NCBI GenBank assembly: GCA_030431515.1
Contig: JAUIIX010000012.1
Span: forward strand, 1-57,554
Length of the DNA stretch: 57,554 nucleotides
Direction of reading: 5' to 3'
DNA from: a bacterium
Lineage (GTDB): Bacteria > Bacteroidota > Ignavibacteria > Kapaibacteriales > UBA2268
Shown here: piece after piece, positions 44,125-53,550 of the stretch
Numbering within the stretch: the stretch's first letter is position 1
Layout of the letters: the number at the start of each line of letters is the position of its first letter
The notes under the pieces: generated by a model
Database searches by the model: none
The model's input: only the letters and a program-made list of their open reading frames with translations
What the model was told of the DNA's origin: nothing
Program-made: the position numbers and the translations under genes

Positions 44125-46170
44125 TTATAATGGAGCAATTTCTTCGTCAGTAGATTCTGTTGTATCAGCAGCATCTTTTGCAACTTCTTCAGTTGGAGCT
44201 TCTTCAGTTTTAGAGTCTGAAGCAACTTCCTCTTTAGGAGTTTCTTCAACTTCTTCATCATTAGAATCTTTACCTTTTTTATCTTTTTTGCCATAATCAG
44301 ATGGTAAGTCAGATTCTACAAAAAAGTCATCAGATCCTTCATATACAGGAGGAGTATTGATAAATTTATCTGCATTAGGAACAGGGTGATTAGCGTTATA
44401 AGCATTTATAACATCTTCATCTTGTCCACGTAATCTTTCAACTACAGATAAAACAATTTTCTTAGCTTCTTTATCAAATTCAACAACTTTTAAAGGTAAA
44501 TCATCACCAAGTTTGAAGTATAAACTAATATCATCAACTGGAGCAAAAGATAATTGAGATACAGGAACGAAACCATCAACACTTTCTGGTAATTCAACAA
44601 TTACACCCTTGTCAATAATTCTTTCGATTTTAGCATCTGCTTCTGCACCAACTTGGTATTTAGTTTCAAAGAAATCCCAAGGGTTATCAGTATTTTGTTT
44701 GTGACCTAAAGCAATTCTTCTTTGATCAGATTCAATAGCTAATACAATCACTTCTAATTCATCACCTTTTTTAACGAATTCGCCTGGATGGCGGATTTTC
44801 TTCGTCCATGATAAATCAGAAATATGAACTAATCCATCTACACCTGGCTCTAATTCAACAAACACACCAAAGTTAGTAAGATTTCTTACAAATCCTTTAT
44901 GTTTTGAATCAACTGGGTATTTCTTCATTAAATCTTCCCAAGGATCTGGCTCTAATTGTTTCATACCTAAAGCTAATTTTTTATTATCTTTATCAATATT
45001 TAAAACAACTGCTTCCAATTCTTGTCCCATAGAAACCATTTGAGAAGGATGCTTAACATGTTGAGTCCAACTCATTTCAGAAATGTGGATTAATCCTTCA
45101 ATTCCTTTTTCGATTTCAATAAATGCACCGTAATCAGTTAAACTTACAACTTTACCAGAAACCTTAGTTCCTTCTGCGTAAGTATCACCAATACTTTCCC
45201 AAGGGTGAGTAGTTAATTGTTTCATTCCTAAAGAAATTCTTCTCTTCTCTTTATCAAAGTCAAGAATAACAACTTTAACAACTTGGTCAAGGTCAATGAT
45301 TTCTGAAGGATGAGAAACTCTTCCCCAAGATAAATCAGTGATGTGAACTAAACCGTCAACACCACCTAAATCAACGAATACACCGAAATCAGATATTGCC
45401 TTAACAACACCTTCAAGTACTAAACCTTTTTCAAGTTTAGACATAATTTCTTTTCTTTGTTCGTGTAGTGCTTCTTCTAATAATACTTTATGAGAAACAA
45501 CAACGTTTTCACTTGGATGATTTACTTTAACAACTTTTACGTCTATATCTTTTCCAACCCAACCATCGAAATCTCTAACTGGTCTTACGTCAATTTGAGA
45601 ACCAGGTAAAAATGCTTCAATACCAAGTAAATCTACAACCATTCCACCTTTAATTCTTCTTAAAATTCTTACGGCAGTAACATTTTGAGTATCAAAAAGA
45701 TCCATAATGTCTTGCCAAATTCTCATGAAATCAGCTCTTCTTCTAGAAAGAACTAATCTACCATTAGAATCTTCAATTTTCTCTACATAAACATCAACGT
45801 CATCACCTATACTATAAGTGTCAGCGTTTAGTAGTTCAGAACGAGGAACAACACCAAGAGATTTGAATCCTATATCAATTTGGATTTCATCTTTAGTGAT
45901 ATTTACAATTTTACCTTGAACCAATTCATCTTCTTTAATTTCTTTGATTTCTGCGTCAAATAATTTAGAAAATGTATCATCATCCATAGTTAAATCATTA
46001 AATCCATACTCCATTAATTCTTCAACAGTTACACCTGTTGATTCTTGAGTAGTTTCGTTTAATGCTTCTTGTGGATGATTAGTAGTAGTTGATTCTGCTA
46101 CTTCGTTGACAACATCTTGAGAGTTAGCTTGTTGTCCTTCTACAGATATGTCTTTGTTTTCTTCAGACAT
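44125..46170 (-). CDS. rpsA: 30S ribosomal protein S1
   Basis: This encodes 681 residues. It binds mRNA on the small subunit. Six S1 domains are visible: GKIVNITKDEIQIDIG, RILRRIKGGMVVDLL, GVVKAISDFGVFVDLG, GKVVSLTDYGAFIEIE, GFVRNLTNFGVFVELE and AKIERIIDKGVIVELP. Acidic N- and C-terminal extensions (about 75 and 60 residues) are typical of this phylum. A clear ggagaaata precedes the ATG, one of few good Shine-Dalgarno sites in the window. The 100-base leader may fold into a pseudoknot (separate entry), which would suggest autoregulation. Confidence 0.96.
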   Translation of the reverse strand: MSEENKDISVEGQQANSQDVVNEVAESTTTNHPQEALNETTQESTGVTVEELMEYGFNDLTMDDDTFSKLFDAEIKEIKEDELVQGKIVNITKDEIQIDIGFKSLGVVPRSELLNADTYSIGDDVDVYVEKIEDSNGRLVLSRRRADFMRIWQDIMDLFDTQNVTAVRILRRIKGGMVVDLLGIEAFLPGSQIDVRPVRDFDGWVGKDIDVKVVKVNHPSENVVVSHKVLLEEALHEQRKEIMSKLEKGLVLEGVVKAISDFGVFVDLGGVDGLVHITDLSWGRVSHPSEIIDLDQVVKVVILDFDKEKRRISLGMKQLTTHPWESIGDTYAEGTKVSGKVVSLTDYGAFIEIEKGIEGLIHISEMSWTQHVKHPSQMVSMGQELEAVVLNIDKDNKKLALGMKQLEPDPWEDLMKKYPVDSKHKGFVRNLTNFGVFVELEPGVDGLVHISDLSWTKKIRHPGEFVKKGDELEVIVLAIESDQRRIALGHKQNTDNPWDFFETKYQVGAEADAKIERIIDKGVIVELPESVDGFVPVSQLSFAPVDDISLYFKLGDDLPLKVVEFDKEAKKIVLSVVERLRGQDEDVINAYNANHPVPNADKFINTPPVYEGSDDFFVESDLPSDYGKKDKKGKDSNDEEVEETPKEEVASDSKTEEAPTEEVAKDAADTTESTDEEIAPL

Positions 46171-46188
46171 TATTTCTCCGAATGCTCA

Positions 46189-46268
46189 TCAAAGTATTTT
46201 AATTAGTAGCGAACAATACTAAACTAAAACTTTGAAGAATATATAAATTAATAAATCTTTTTGTTCGC
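46189..46268 (-). promoter_or_regulatory. Candidate pseudoknot leader of rpsA
   Basis: In plus coordinates TCAAAGT (46189-46195) pairs with ACTTTGA (46229-46235), and GCGAACAA (46209-46216) pairs with TTGTTCGC (46261-46268). The two helices interleave, giving an H-type pseudoknot in the rpsA mRNA leader, about 20-100 bases before the start codon. S1 is autogenously controlled in other bacteria, so a regulatory leader is plausible, but this is by eye only. Confidence 0.35.
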
Positions 46269-46639
46269 AAAAAATTTTTACAAAATTAAGTATTTTATAT
46301 CAAATAAAAAAATATAGTCCTATTTTATCCTAATTATTAGTGATAAAATCTTAGTTTTTCAAAAAAAATATGTTTTTAATAAATAAAAAACTAAAGAAAA
46401 AATAAAAGCACACAAAACATTAAAGAGTATTTTATCTTTAATATTTAATTATGTTGCAAAGTGTTGTTTATTTCTAATATACTCAATTTTATTACTTTAT
46501 AAATTTTCATTTTTTTTTTATTTTTTATATGTCTAAATTAATAAAATTTAATTCAAAATAATTTGGATAATAAATATATTTTCCATAGTTTCGGACAAGT
46601 TAGTATTAAATAATTTTATATTTTTATTTGGGGTTACTT
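46269..46639. other. Noncoding region between rpsA and nirK
   Basis: This is an approximately 370-base, very AT-rich divergent gap. It must hold promoters for both directions, but I can place none with confidence. A cggacaagtta string near 46592-46602 and tggggtt immediately before the nirK ATG are the only notable points; the latter serves as a ribosome-binding site. No gene or repeat was seen. Confidence 0.5.
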
Positions 46640-48097
46640 ATGAAAAACGCATTTATATTAATTACTATCCTATTAGGAGTAATTTTACTCAATTCTTGCG
46701 ATGAAAAATCTAATGAATTGAAAGACAGAAGTTTGGATCTTTTTGAAGTAAAAGGAGAAGAAATAGCTAAGCTAACTGATGCTCCTGAAGTTCCACCAGT
46801 TATTACTAGAAAACATCCAACAAAAGTAATTGTTAAATTAGAAGTGATTGAAACTGTAAAGGAAATTTCTGAAGGTGTTCAATATACATTTTGGACTTTT
46901 GGTGGAAAAGTACCTGGTAAATTTATTAGAGTAAGAGAAGGTGATCAAGTTGAGTTTCACTTGATGAACCATCCAGACAATAAAGTACCTCACAATATAG
47001 ATTTACACGCTGTTACTGGTCCAGGTGGTGGAGCAGGTGCATCTTTTGTTGCTCCTGGTCAAGAATCTAAATTTACATTTACTGCAACTAACCCAGGTTT
47101 ATATATTTATCACTGTGCTACAGCACCAGTGGGTATGCACATTGCTAATGGAATGTATGGTTTAATATTTGTTCAACCTAAAGAAGGATTACCACCAGTT
47201 GATAAAGAGTTTTATGTAGTTCAAGGTGATTTCTATACAAAAGGAAAATTTGGAGAAAAAGGACTTCAAGATTTTGATATGGAAAAAGCAATTGATGAAC
47301 ACCCTGAATATGTGTTATTCAACGGAAGTGTAGGTGCAAATGCTGGTGATAACGCAATGCAAGTTCAAGTTGGTGATAGAGTTAGGTTGTTCGTTGGTAA
47401 TGGTGGACCAAACTTAGTTTCTTCATTCCATGTTATTGGTGAAATTTTTGACAAAGTATATATCGAAGGTGGAACAAAATCTATTAATGAAAATGTTCAA
47501 ACGACCTTAGTTCCTGCAGGGGGATCTTCAATTGTTGATTTTGTTTGTGAAGTTCCAGGAGTTTTAAATTTAGTTGACCATTCGATTTTTAGAACATTCA
47601 ATAAAGGTGCCTTAGCTCAAATTAAAGTTAATGGTGATCCAAGATTAGAAGTATTTACTGGTAATCAAGAAACTAAAGTATATATGTTAGAAGGTTCGGC
47701 AATTGCTGAGACAGATAAAAAGACTGATACTAAAGTTGCAGTTCAAGGCGATATAGCAGCAGCGACTAAAGATGGAGAAAGATTGTACAAACAAAACTGT
47801 ATGTCTTGTCACATGGCTGACGGTGCTGGTATTCCACAAGCTTTCCCTCCATTAGCTAAATCTGATTATATGATGGCTGATAGAGAAAGAGCCATTAGTA
47901 TTGTGCTAAATGGTTTAGAGGGTCCAGTAACAGTTAATGGAACAACATATAACTCTGTGATGCCTAAACTAAATTTAAATGACGACCAAGTTGCAAGTAT
48001 TGTTACTTACATAATGAATAGCTGGGGTAACAAAGCTGATATGACTACAATTGAAGATGTTAAAAAAGTAAGAGCTTCTGGAAAAGGTGCACACTAA
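46640..48097 (+). CDS. nirK: Copper nitrite reductase (NirK) lipoprotein with C-terminal cytochrome c domain
   Basis: This encodes 485 residues. It reduces nitrite to nitric oxide. I chose the ATG at 46640, which gives [20 protein letters not shown], a lipoprotein signal with Cys20; an in-frame TTG lies 12 bases earlier. The cupredoxin core has [16 protein letters not shown] near 118 and [16 protein letters not shown] near 158 (type 1 Cu His, Cys, His, Met; type 2 His), FHVIGE (catalytic His) and LVDHSIF (third type 2 His). A cytochrome c domain follows with CMSCH near 387 and a Met in VMPKL. It heads an operon with a NirV-like gene, a SCO gene and a porin. Confidence 0.95.
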   Translation: MKNAFILITILLGVILLNSCDEKSNELKDRSLDLFEVKGEEIAKLTDAPEVPPVITRKHPTKVIVKLEVIETVKEISEGVQYTFWTFGGKVPGKFIRVREGDQVEFHLMNHPDNKVPHNIDLHAVTGPGGGAGASFVAPGQESKFTFTATNPGLYIYHCATAPVGMHIANGMYGLIFVQPKEGLPPVDKEFYVVQGDFYTKGKFGEKGLQDFDMEKAIDEHPEYVLFNGSVGANAGDNAMQVQVGDRVRLFVGNGGPNLVSSFHVIGEIFDKVYIEGGTKSINENVQTTLVPAGGSSIVDFVCEVPGVLNLVDHSIFRTFNKGALAQIKVNGDPRLEVFTGNQETKVYMLEGSAIAETDKKTDTKVAVQGDIAAATKDGERLYKQNCMSCHMADGAGIPQAFPPLAKSDYMMADRERAISIVLNGLEGPVTVNGTTYNSVMPKLNLNDDQVASIVTYIMNSWGNKADMTTIEDVKKVRASGKGAH

Positions 48098-48854
48098 TCA
48101 TAACATAGTATTGTTATTTATAATATTATTTGCTTTTACACTTAGAAGTAAATCTAACAATGATTTTATTCATATTAAGGGTAGTATTTACTACCCTTTT
48201 TATGAAAATAAGGATAAATTAAAAGAAGTTGTTGATGACTTTTTAATATCAAAAAAACAAATTACTAACCAACAGTTTCTTGAGTTTGTGAAAGCAAAAC
48301 CTAAATGGCAAAGAAGTAAAATATCTAAACTTATGTCTGATGTTAATTACTTAAAACATTGGAAAAGTGACACCGAAATTGGAAACCCTAAAATAAATGA
48401 TTACCCTGTTGTTAATATTTCTTGGTTTGCAGCTCAAGCATATTGTAAATGGGCTGGAGGAAGATTACCTTCTACTGCTGAATGGGAAGTTGTTGCTAAT
48501 CAACAATTATTTGATGGCAAAAGCAAAGTAGAGACAAATGAAGTTGTTCTGAAATGGTATTCTTCACCTAAGACTGATTTTAATAATTTAGGCAAGTACA
48601 AAACAAAAGATGGTGTTGAAGATATGTTCTCAATAATTTGGGAATGGACTCAAGATTTTAATCAAGTAGTTATTAATAATGATTCAAGAGATGATGGAAG
48701 TCAAGAATCTGACTTAGTATGTGGAAGTGCTTCTTTGAATGCAACAGACAATAAGAATTATGCTAAATTTTTGAGATATGCTTTTAGAACAAGTTTAAAA
48801 GCAAAAAACTCAACAAATAATTTAGGATTTAGAATTGCTAAGAATGTTAAATAG
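48087..48854 (+). CDS. nirV: SUMF1/FGE-fold protein, NirV-like
   Basis: This encodes 255 residues. It starts with GTG inside the end of nirK (11-base overlap) and has a signal sequence ([14 protein letters not shown]). The fold is that of formylglycine-generating enzymes: [52 protein letters not shown] and a final [12 protein letters not shown]1-like NirV proteins occur beside nirK in several denitrifiers with an unclear role, possibly in NirK maturation. There is no obvious pair of active-site cysteines near the C-terminus, so sulfatase-activating chemistry is unlikely. The assignment rests on fold plus context. Confidence 0.82.
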   Translation: MHTNHNIVLLFIILFAFTLRSKSNNDFIHIKGSIYYPFYENKDKLKEVVDDFLISKKQITNQQFLEFVKAKPKWQRSKISKLMSDVNYLKHWKSDTEIGNPKINDYPVVNISWFAAQAYCKWAGGRLPSTAEWEVVANQQLFDGKSKVETNEVVLKWYSSPKTDFNNLGKYKTKDGVEDMFSIIWEWTQDFNQVVINNDSRDDGSQESDLVCGSASLNATDNKNYAKFLRYAFRTSLKAKNSTNNLGFRIAKNVK

Positions 48855-48866
48855 AAGGATATTAAA

Positions 48867-49520
48867 ATGAGTAAATTAATGAATTTTTTTATTATAGTAT
48901 TAGTTTCTGTGTTTATATTTTCTTGTAATAGCAAGGAAAAAGTTGAAAGTGATGAACACTCACATAATGATACAACTGGTGCTGCTGAATGTTGCTCAAC
49001 TGATGAAGAAGTAAAAAGCTCCGAATTTGATAGTAATAATTCATTATATGATATTGACCTTGAATTTACTGATATGAATTCTGAAACTGTTAATATCGAA
49101 GATTTTAAAGGTAAGTATTTAATTACTTCGATGATATTTACTCAATGCGAATTTGCTTGTCCTACTATTGTTAACAACACAAAAGATATACAGAATTATA
49201 TAAAAGATAAAGCTGATTTTAAATATGTGATGGTATCGTTTGACCATAAAAGAGATACACCAAGTCAATTGAAATCATTTTACAAAGATAAAAATTTAAA
49301 TGAAGATTGGCACTTACTTACAGGTACTAGTTCTAATATTAGAATTTTCTCTATGATTTTTGATATTTCATACCAAGAGTTAGATAATGGAGATTTTTCT
49401 CATTCAAATGCTATTTTTTTAGTTGATAAAAATGGGAAAATATTAGATATGTATGAAGGATTAAAAATCAATACTAAAGAAGTAGCCAATAAAATCTTAG
49501 AAAAAATTTCTAAGAATTAA
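48867..49520 (+). CDS. SCO1/SenC-family copper-handling lipoprotein
   Basis: This encodes 217 residues. A lipoprotein signal ends FIFSC (Cys20). The mature N-terminal stretch is rich in His, Cys and acidic residues (HSHND, ECC). The thioredoxin-like SCO domain has the copper-binding CEFAC (CxxxC) near 94 and a His in DFSHSNAIFLVDKNG near 178. SCO proteins deliver copper or reduce thiols for CuA and related sites. Between nirV and a porin in the nirK operon, it most likely serves copper insertion into NirK. Confidence 0.9.
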   Translation: MSKLMNFFIIVLVSVFIFSCNSKEKVESDEHSHNDTTGAAECCSTDEEVKSSEFDSNNSLYDIDLEFTDMNSETVNIEDFKGKYLITSMIFTQCEFACPTIVNNTKDIQNYIKDKADFKYVMVSFDHKRDTPSQLKSFYKDKNLNEDWHLLTGTSSNIRIFSMIFDISYQELDNGDFSHSNAIFLVDKNGKILDMYEGLKINTKEVANKILEKISKN

Positions 49521-49537
49521 TAATAAGGGGAAATGTT

Positions 49538-50863
49538 ATGTATTACTTAATTATTATTTCAATATTTTTTTCAAATATTCTACTGTCTCAGACTGAATTG
49601 CAATTGCAATACAGAAATAGAGGTGAATTTAACAACTCACTTACAAAATTTTCTAATGAAGATTTAAACACTAATTACTCAACTGGACAAAGAACAAGAA
49701 TTGGCTTTTTTCACAACTCAGAAGATTATAATCTTGGCTTTCAAATTCAAGATGTAAGATTTTGGGGACAGGATAGAAGTACAATAGCTCCTAAATCTGA
49801 TCCAAGTTCTGACGGGTTATTAATTCATCAAGCATATTTGAATATTAGATTGAATAAATTATTCAATTTTAACTCAGGAATTAAGATTGGACGACAAGAA
49901 ATAAACTTTGATGATGTTCGACTGTTTGGAAATCTAAACTGGTTACATCAAGCAAGAAGACACGATATAGCAATTTTGAGCTTAGATCCTAATGAAACTA
50001 ATTCAATTAAAGTTGGATATGCTTTTAATCAAAACAAATTCAAGAGCAATGGTTCTATTTTTAATGGTGTTGGAGGTATTTATCCTTCTGGAACTAATGG
50101 TCTTTCTCAGAATTATAAAACTTTAGCATTATTATTTTATGAAAATAGTAATGATATTATTCCATTCAAACTATTATTTGCTAATGATAACTTCTCGGAA
50201 TTAGATACAAGTATGAATCCAACCACTGAAGTTTTTGGAAGATATACAACAGGTTTAAAATTATCTAAGAAAATTGATGCATTTACTGCAAATCTTGCAT
50301 ATTATCAACAAATGGGTACAACTCCTACTGGTAGTGATCTTAGTGCAAATATGATAAATGTAGATGCGACATATAACTTTGGTAAATTTGCAGCAACATT
50401 GGCTTATGATTATTTAAGCGGTACGGATATGGTTGATGGAATTAACCCAACTACTGAAGTAAATACTTTCGACCCACTTTATGGTACTGCTCATAAATTC
50501 TTTGGATTTATGGACTTTTTCTATGCACCAATAAATAATGGTTTAAATGGTTTTTCTGATGCTAATTTAAAATTAAATTATAAGCAAAATGATAAATTAA
50601 ATTTTCATTTAGCAACTCATATATTTAGTTTAACAAATACAGTTATCGAAAATGGTGCTGAGTTAGATGCAATGCTTGGTACTGAAATAGACTTTGTAAC
50701 AAAATATAAACTATTCGATAAAGTAGAACTTGAACTTGGAGTTTTATTCATGTTAGCTGAAGATAGTTTATATTCTCCATCTGTGATGAATATATCTGAC
50801 CCAAATAAATCACCTTATATGATTTATTTTATGGTTAATTTGGTTGATGTTTTAAAGTTATAA
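49538..50863 (+). CDS. Outer-membrane porin, alginate-export-like
   Basis: This encodes 441 residues. A signal peptide ends ILLSQTE. The rest is a beta-barrel pattern of alternating strands: LQLQYRNRGEFNNS at the start, then GQRTRIGFFHNSEDYNLGFQIQDVRFWGQD, LNIRLNKLFNFNSGIKIGRQEINFDDVRLFGN and a final aromatic-rich YMIYFMVNLVDVLKL. This start resembles the alginate_exp family of porins, used for diverse substrates. As the last gene of the nirK operon, a role in nitrite or copper passage is possible but unproven. A terminator follows. Confidence 0.82.
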   Translation: MYYLIIISIFFSNILLSQTELQLQYRNRGEFNNSLTKFSNEDLNTNYSTGQRTRIGFFHNSEDYNLGFQIQDVRFWGQDRSTIAPKSDPSSDGLLIHQAYLNIRLNKLFNFNSGIKIGRQEINFDDVRLFGNLNWLHQARRHDIAILSLDPNETNSIKVGYAFNQNKFKSNGSIFNGVGGIYPSGTNGLSQNYKTLALLFYENSNDIIPFKLLFANDNFSELDTSMNPTTEVFGRYTTGLKLSKKIDAFTANLAYYQQMGTTPTGSDLSANMINVDATYNFGKFAATLAYDYLSGTDMVDGINPTTEVNTFDPLYGTAHKFFGFMDFFYAPINNGLNGFSDANLKLNYKQNDKLNFHLATHIFSLTNTVIENGAELDAMLGTEIDFVTKYKLFDKVELELGVLFMLAEDSLYSPSVMNISDPNKSPYMIYFMVNLVDVLKL

Positions 50864-50887
50864 AAAATAATTTAATTTTTTAAAATT

Positions 50888-50917
50888 AGGGTGTTTATAA
50901 AAAGCACCCTTTTTTTA
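50888..50917 (+). terminator. Rho-independent terminator of the nirK operon
   Basis: The 6-bp stem agggtg / caccct with an approximately 11-base loop runs into a seven-T tract, about 25 bases after the porin stop. Confidence 0.85.
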
Positions 50918-51016
50918 TGTTCTAATAATCTTTATAAAATATAAAATTGTATTTTTGCATCTTAACTTTATAAATTTCGTTTAAAATAGATTAAATTCTC
51001 ATAATTAATATAATTG

Positions 51017-52429
51017 ATGTCTGAAAAAAGAATAGTAGCAAATAATATATTCTATCTTACCTTAGCAGAAGTTTTGGGAAGAATCTTCCAATTTTTCTAT
51101 TATAAACATATTACAGTAGCACTTGGAACAGATGCATTTGGTGTATTTTCTTGGTCTGTAACTAATGTTACTTACTTCTTTATCGTAGTTGGTGCTGGTT
51201 TAGATATATATGGCATAAGAGAGATTACTAAAGATAAAAGTAAACTCAAATATTACTCTGATGTAATACTCTCATTGAGGTTATTGTTATCAATATTAGC
51301 TTTTGCTTTACTTTGCTTTTATGCTTTTATGATACCCAAATCTTATGAAATAAAGTTAGTATTAGTAATATCAGGGATTAGACTATTCGGAGATGCACTT
51401 CTTCCTAATTGGGTATATCAAGCTGTTGAGAAAATGCAAGTTGTGGCAATTAGGAATTTTGCATTTAATATAATTAATTTTATCTTGGCTTATATTTTAG
51501 TTTCTAATGCAGGTGATATTTATTATGCCGCAGGTATCGTATCATTCAACTTGATTTTAACATCTGTTATAAGTTTGTATTATTTTTATTATAAAATTGA
51601 AAAAATAAATTTAATATTTGATTTTAAAAAGTTCTTTCAAATTCTTAAAGATTCAGTCCCCATTGGTTTGTCTGTCCAATTAATTATATTTTACAACTTT
51701 GCAGATATTGTGATGTTAGGGTTTTTGAGAGAAAATTTTGAATATGAAGTTGGGATTTACTCAGCAAGTATGAGAATTATTATTTTAGCTTCTTTGCCTA
51801 ATCAAATATTACATCAAGCATTCTTTCCTAAATTTTCAACTGATGATATTACAAAAGAGAATTCTTATACTAATCAATTCTCTAAAATGTTATATTTTAT
51901 TGGAACTTTTATAACTATTTTTTTTATAATTTATGCAGAAGAAATAATTTATTTACAATTTTCAAGAGAGTTTTATGCTTCTATCGATTTACTTAAATTT
52001 TTAGGATTAAAACTTTTTTTAACATATATTTCTGTATCTTTTAGTTCACCAATGTTAGCAAAAAGTCAAGAAAGAATAATAATGATTACTGTCGGGATTG
52101 CATTGCTTTTAAATGTTGTTTTAAATTATTACTTTATTCCAGAACATGGTTATTATGGAGCTGCATATACTACTATCTTTTGTGAATTAATGATTGCTAT
52201 TGTTTTTATGTATGTTAATTATAAACAGTATAATATTGTTTATTTCAAACATCTATTATTATCGATAATATCTTTAGTTTTAATCTATTTTGTGCATGAA
52301 TTAACTGATAATTATTTAGGTCTAAATACGTTAATATCAGCTATTTTTAGTATTTTTACATTTTTAGTTTTAACAATTCTCTTTAAAATTGTAAGTTTTA
52401 ATGAAATAAAATCCTTAGTGAAAAGATGA
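51017..52429 (+). CDS. Polysaccharide flippase (Wzx/MATE-like)
   Basis: This encodes 470 residues from the ATG at 51017; a TTG codon directly precedes it. About twelve to fourteen membrane helices are visible. Early blocks NIFYLTLAEVLGRIFQFFYYKHI and GTDAFGVFSWSVTNVTYFFIVVGAGLDIYGIREI are typical of O-antigen/capsule repeat-unit exporters of the PST family. Its substrate should be a lipid-linked glycan built with nearby sugars. It overlaps glf by 4 bases (ATGA). The nearest terminator is before it, so it heads a glycan operon. Confidence 0.9.
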   Translation: MSEKRIVANNIFYLTLAEVLGRIFQFFYYKHITVALGTDAFGVFSWSVTNVTYFFIVVGAGLDIYGIREITKDKSKLKYYSDVILSLRLLLSILAFALLCFYAFMIPKSYEIKLVLVISGIRLFGDALLPNWVYQAVEKMQVVAIRNFAFNIINFILAYILVSNAGDIYYAAGIVSFNLILTSVISLYYFYYKIEKINLIFDFKKFFQILKDSVPIGLSVQLIIFYNFADIVMLGFLRENFEYEVGIYSASMRIIILASLPNQILHQAFFPKFSTDDITKENSYTNQFSKMLYFIGTFITIFFIIYAEEIIYLQFSREFYASIDLLKFLGLKLFLTYISVSFSSPMLAKSQERIIMITVGIALLLNVVLNYYFIPEHGYYGAAYTTIFCELMIAIVFMYVNYKQYNIVYFKHLLLSIISLVLIYFVHELTDNYLGLNTLISAIFSIFTFLVLTILFKIVSFNEIKSLVKR

Positions 52430-53547
52430 TTTATGATTATTTAATAGTTGGTGCAGGTTATTCAGGTTGTGTTCTTGCAGAAAGAATTACATCTCAATTA
52501 GGCAAAAAAGTTTTAATTGTAGATAAACGAAATCATATTGCTGGAAACGCTTACGATGAATACAACGAAGAAGGTATATTAGTCCACCGATACGGACCTC
52601 ATCTTTTTCATACTAAAATGAAAAAGGTTTTTGATTATCTTTCTAATTTTACAAAATGGAGAGAATATAGTCATAAAGTACTTGCCGTAATTGAAGATAA
52701 GAAAGTTCCTGTGCCGTTTAATCTAAATTCGATTGATATTTTCTTTAGCCCAAAACAAGCTGAGAAATTGACTAATTTATTATTATCTAAATATAAACTT
52801 GAAACTAAAATTCCTATTTTAAAATTACTTGAAACATCTGATAAAGAATTGAAATTTTTAGCAGATTTTATCTATGAAAAAATATTTTTGGGTTATAATC
52901 TAAAGCAATGGGGAGTTAAACCAGAAGATTTAGATAGAACTGTTAGTGGTAGAGTTCCTGTTTTTGTTAGTCGTGATGACCGTTATTTTCAAGACCCCTA
53001 TCAAGCTGTTCCTTTATTTGGCTATACTAAAATGTTTAAAAATATGATTAACAATAAGAATATTAACGTTTTATTAAATACTGACTATAAAGATATTTTG
53101 AATACAATAAAATTTGATAAAATTATATATACTGGACCAATTGATGAGTATTATGATTATACTTTTGGGAATCTCCCCTATCGTTCTTTAAATTTTCAAT
53201 ATGAGACGAAAGAAAAGGAGTTTTTTCAAGAGTTAACTCAAGTTAATTATCCAAATGACAATGATTTTACCAGAATTACGGAATTTAAGCATATTACTGG
53301 ACAGAAACATCATAATACAACAATTGCTTATGAGTTTCCTGAAGAGTTTATTATAGGTAAAAATGACCCTTACTACCCTATTCCAAATGAAGAAAATCAT
53401 AATAAATTTGCTAAATATATTGAGTTGGCAGAAAAAGAAAAGAATGTCTTTTTTACTGGACGATTAGCTAATTACAAGTATTATAATATGGATGAAACTG
53501 TTGGAGTAGCTTTACAATTATTTGAAAAAACAATATCGAAGGTGTAA
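52426..53547 (+). CDS. glf: UDP-galactopyranose mutase
   Basis: This encodes 373 residues. It converts UDP-Galp to UDP-Galf using reduced flavin. The FAD motif VGAGYSGCVLAERI is at residues 8-21. YGPHLFHTK, REYSHKVLAVIEDKKVPVPFNL, WGVKPEDLDRTVSGRVPVFVSRDDRYFQD and YTGPIDEYYDY are family signatures. ENVFFTGRL-like sequence (KNVFFTGRLANYKYYNMDE) closes the protein. The length is standard. The next gene starts 3 bases after the stop, so it is part of the same operon and points to galactofuranose in the surface glycan. Confidence 0.96.
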   Translation: MIYDYLIVGAGYSGCVLAERITSQLGKKVLIVDKRNHIAGNAYDEYNEEGILVHRYGPHLFHTKMKKVFDYLSNFTKWREYSHKVLAVIEDKKVPVPFNLNSIDIFFSPKQAEKLTNLLLSKYKLETKIPILKLLETSDKELKFLADFIYEKIFLGYNLKQWGVKPEDLDRTVSGRVPVFVSRDDRYFQDPYQAVPLFGYTKMFKNMINNKNINVLLNTDYKDILNTIKFDKIIYTGPIDEYYDYTFGNLPYRSLNFQYETKEKEFFQELTQVNYPNDNDFTRITEFKHITGQKHHNTTIAYEFPEEFIIGKNDPYYPIPNEENHNKFAKYIELAEKEKNVFFTGRLANYKYYNMDETVGVALQLFEKTISKV

Positions 53548-53550
53548 AAA

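Noticed and set aside
44048-44296. Ser/Val-rich plus-strand frame opposite the end of rpsA
   Set aside because: It is the complement of the acidic low-complexity S1 tail and spans the terminator.
46628-46639. Upstream TTG start for nirK
   Set aside because: The ATG at 46640 begins a clean lipoprotein signal and has the tggggtt site before it.
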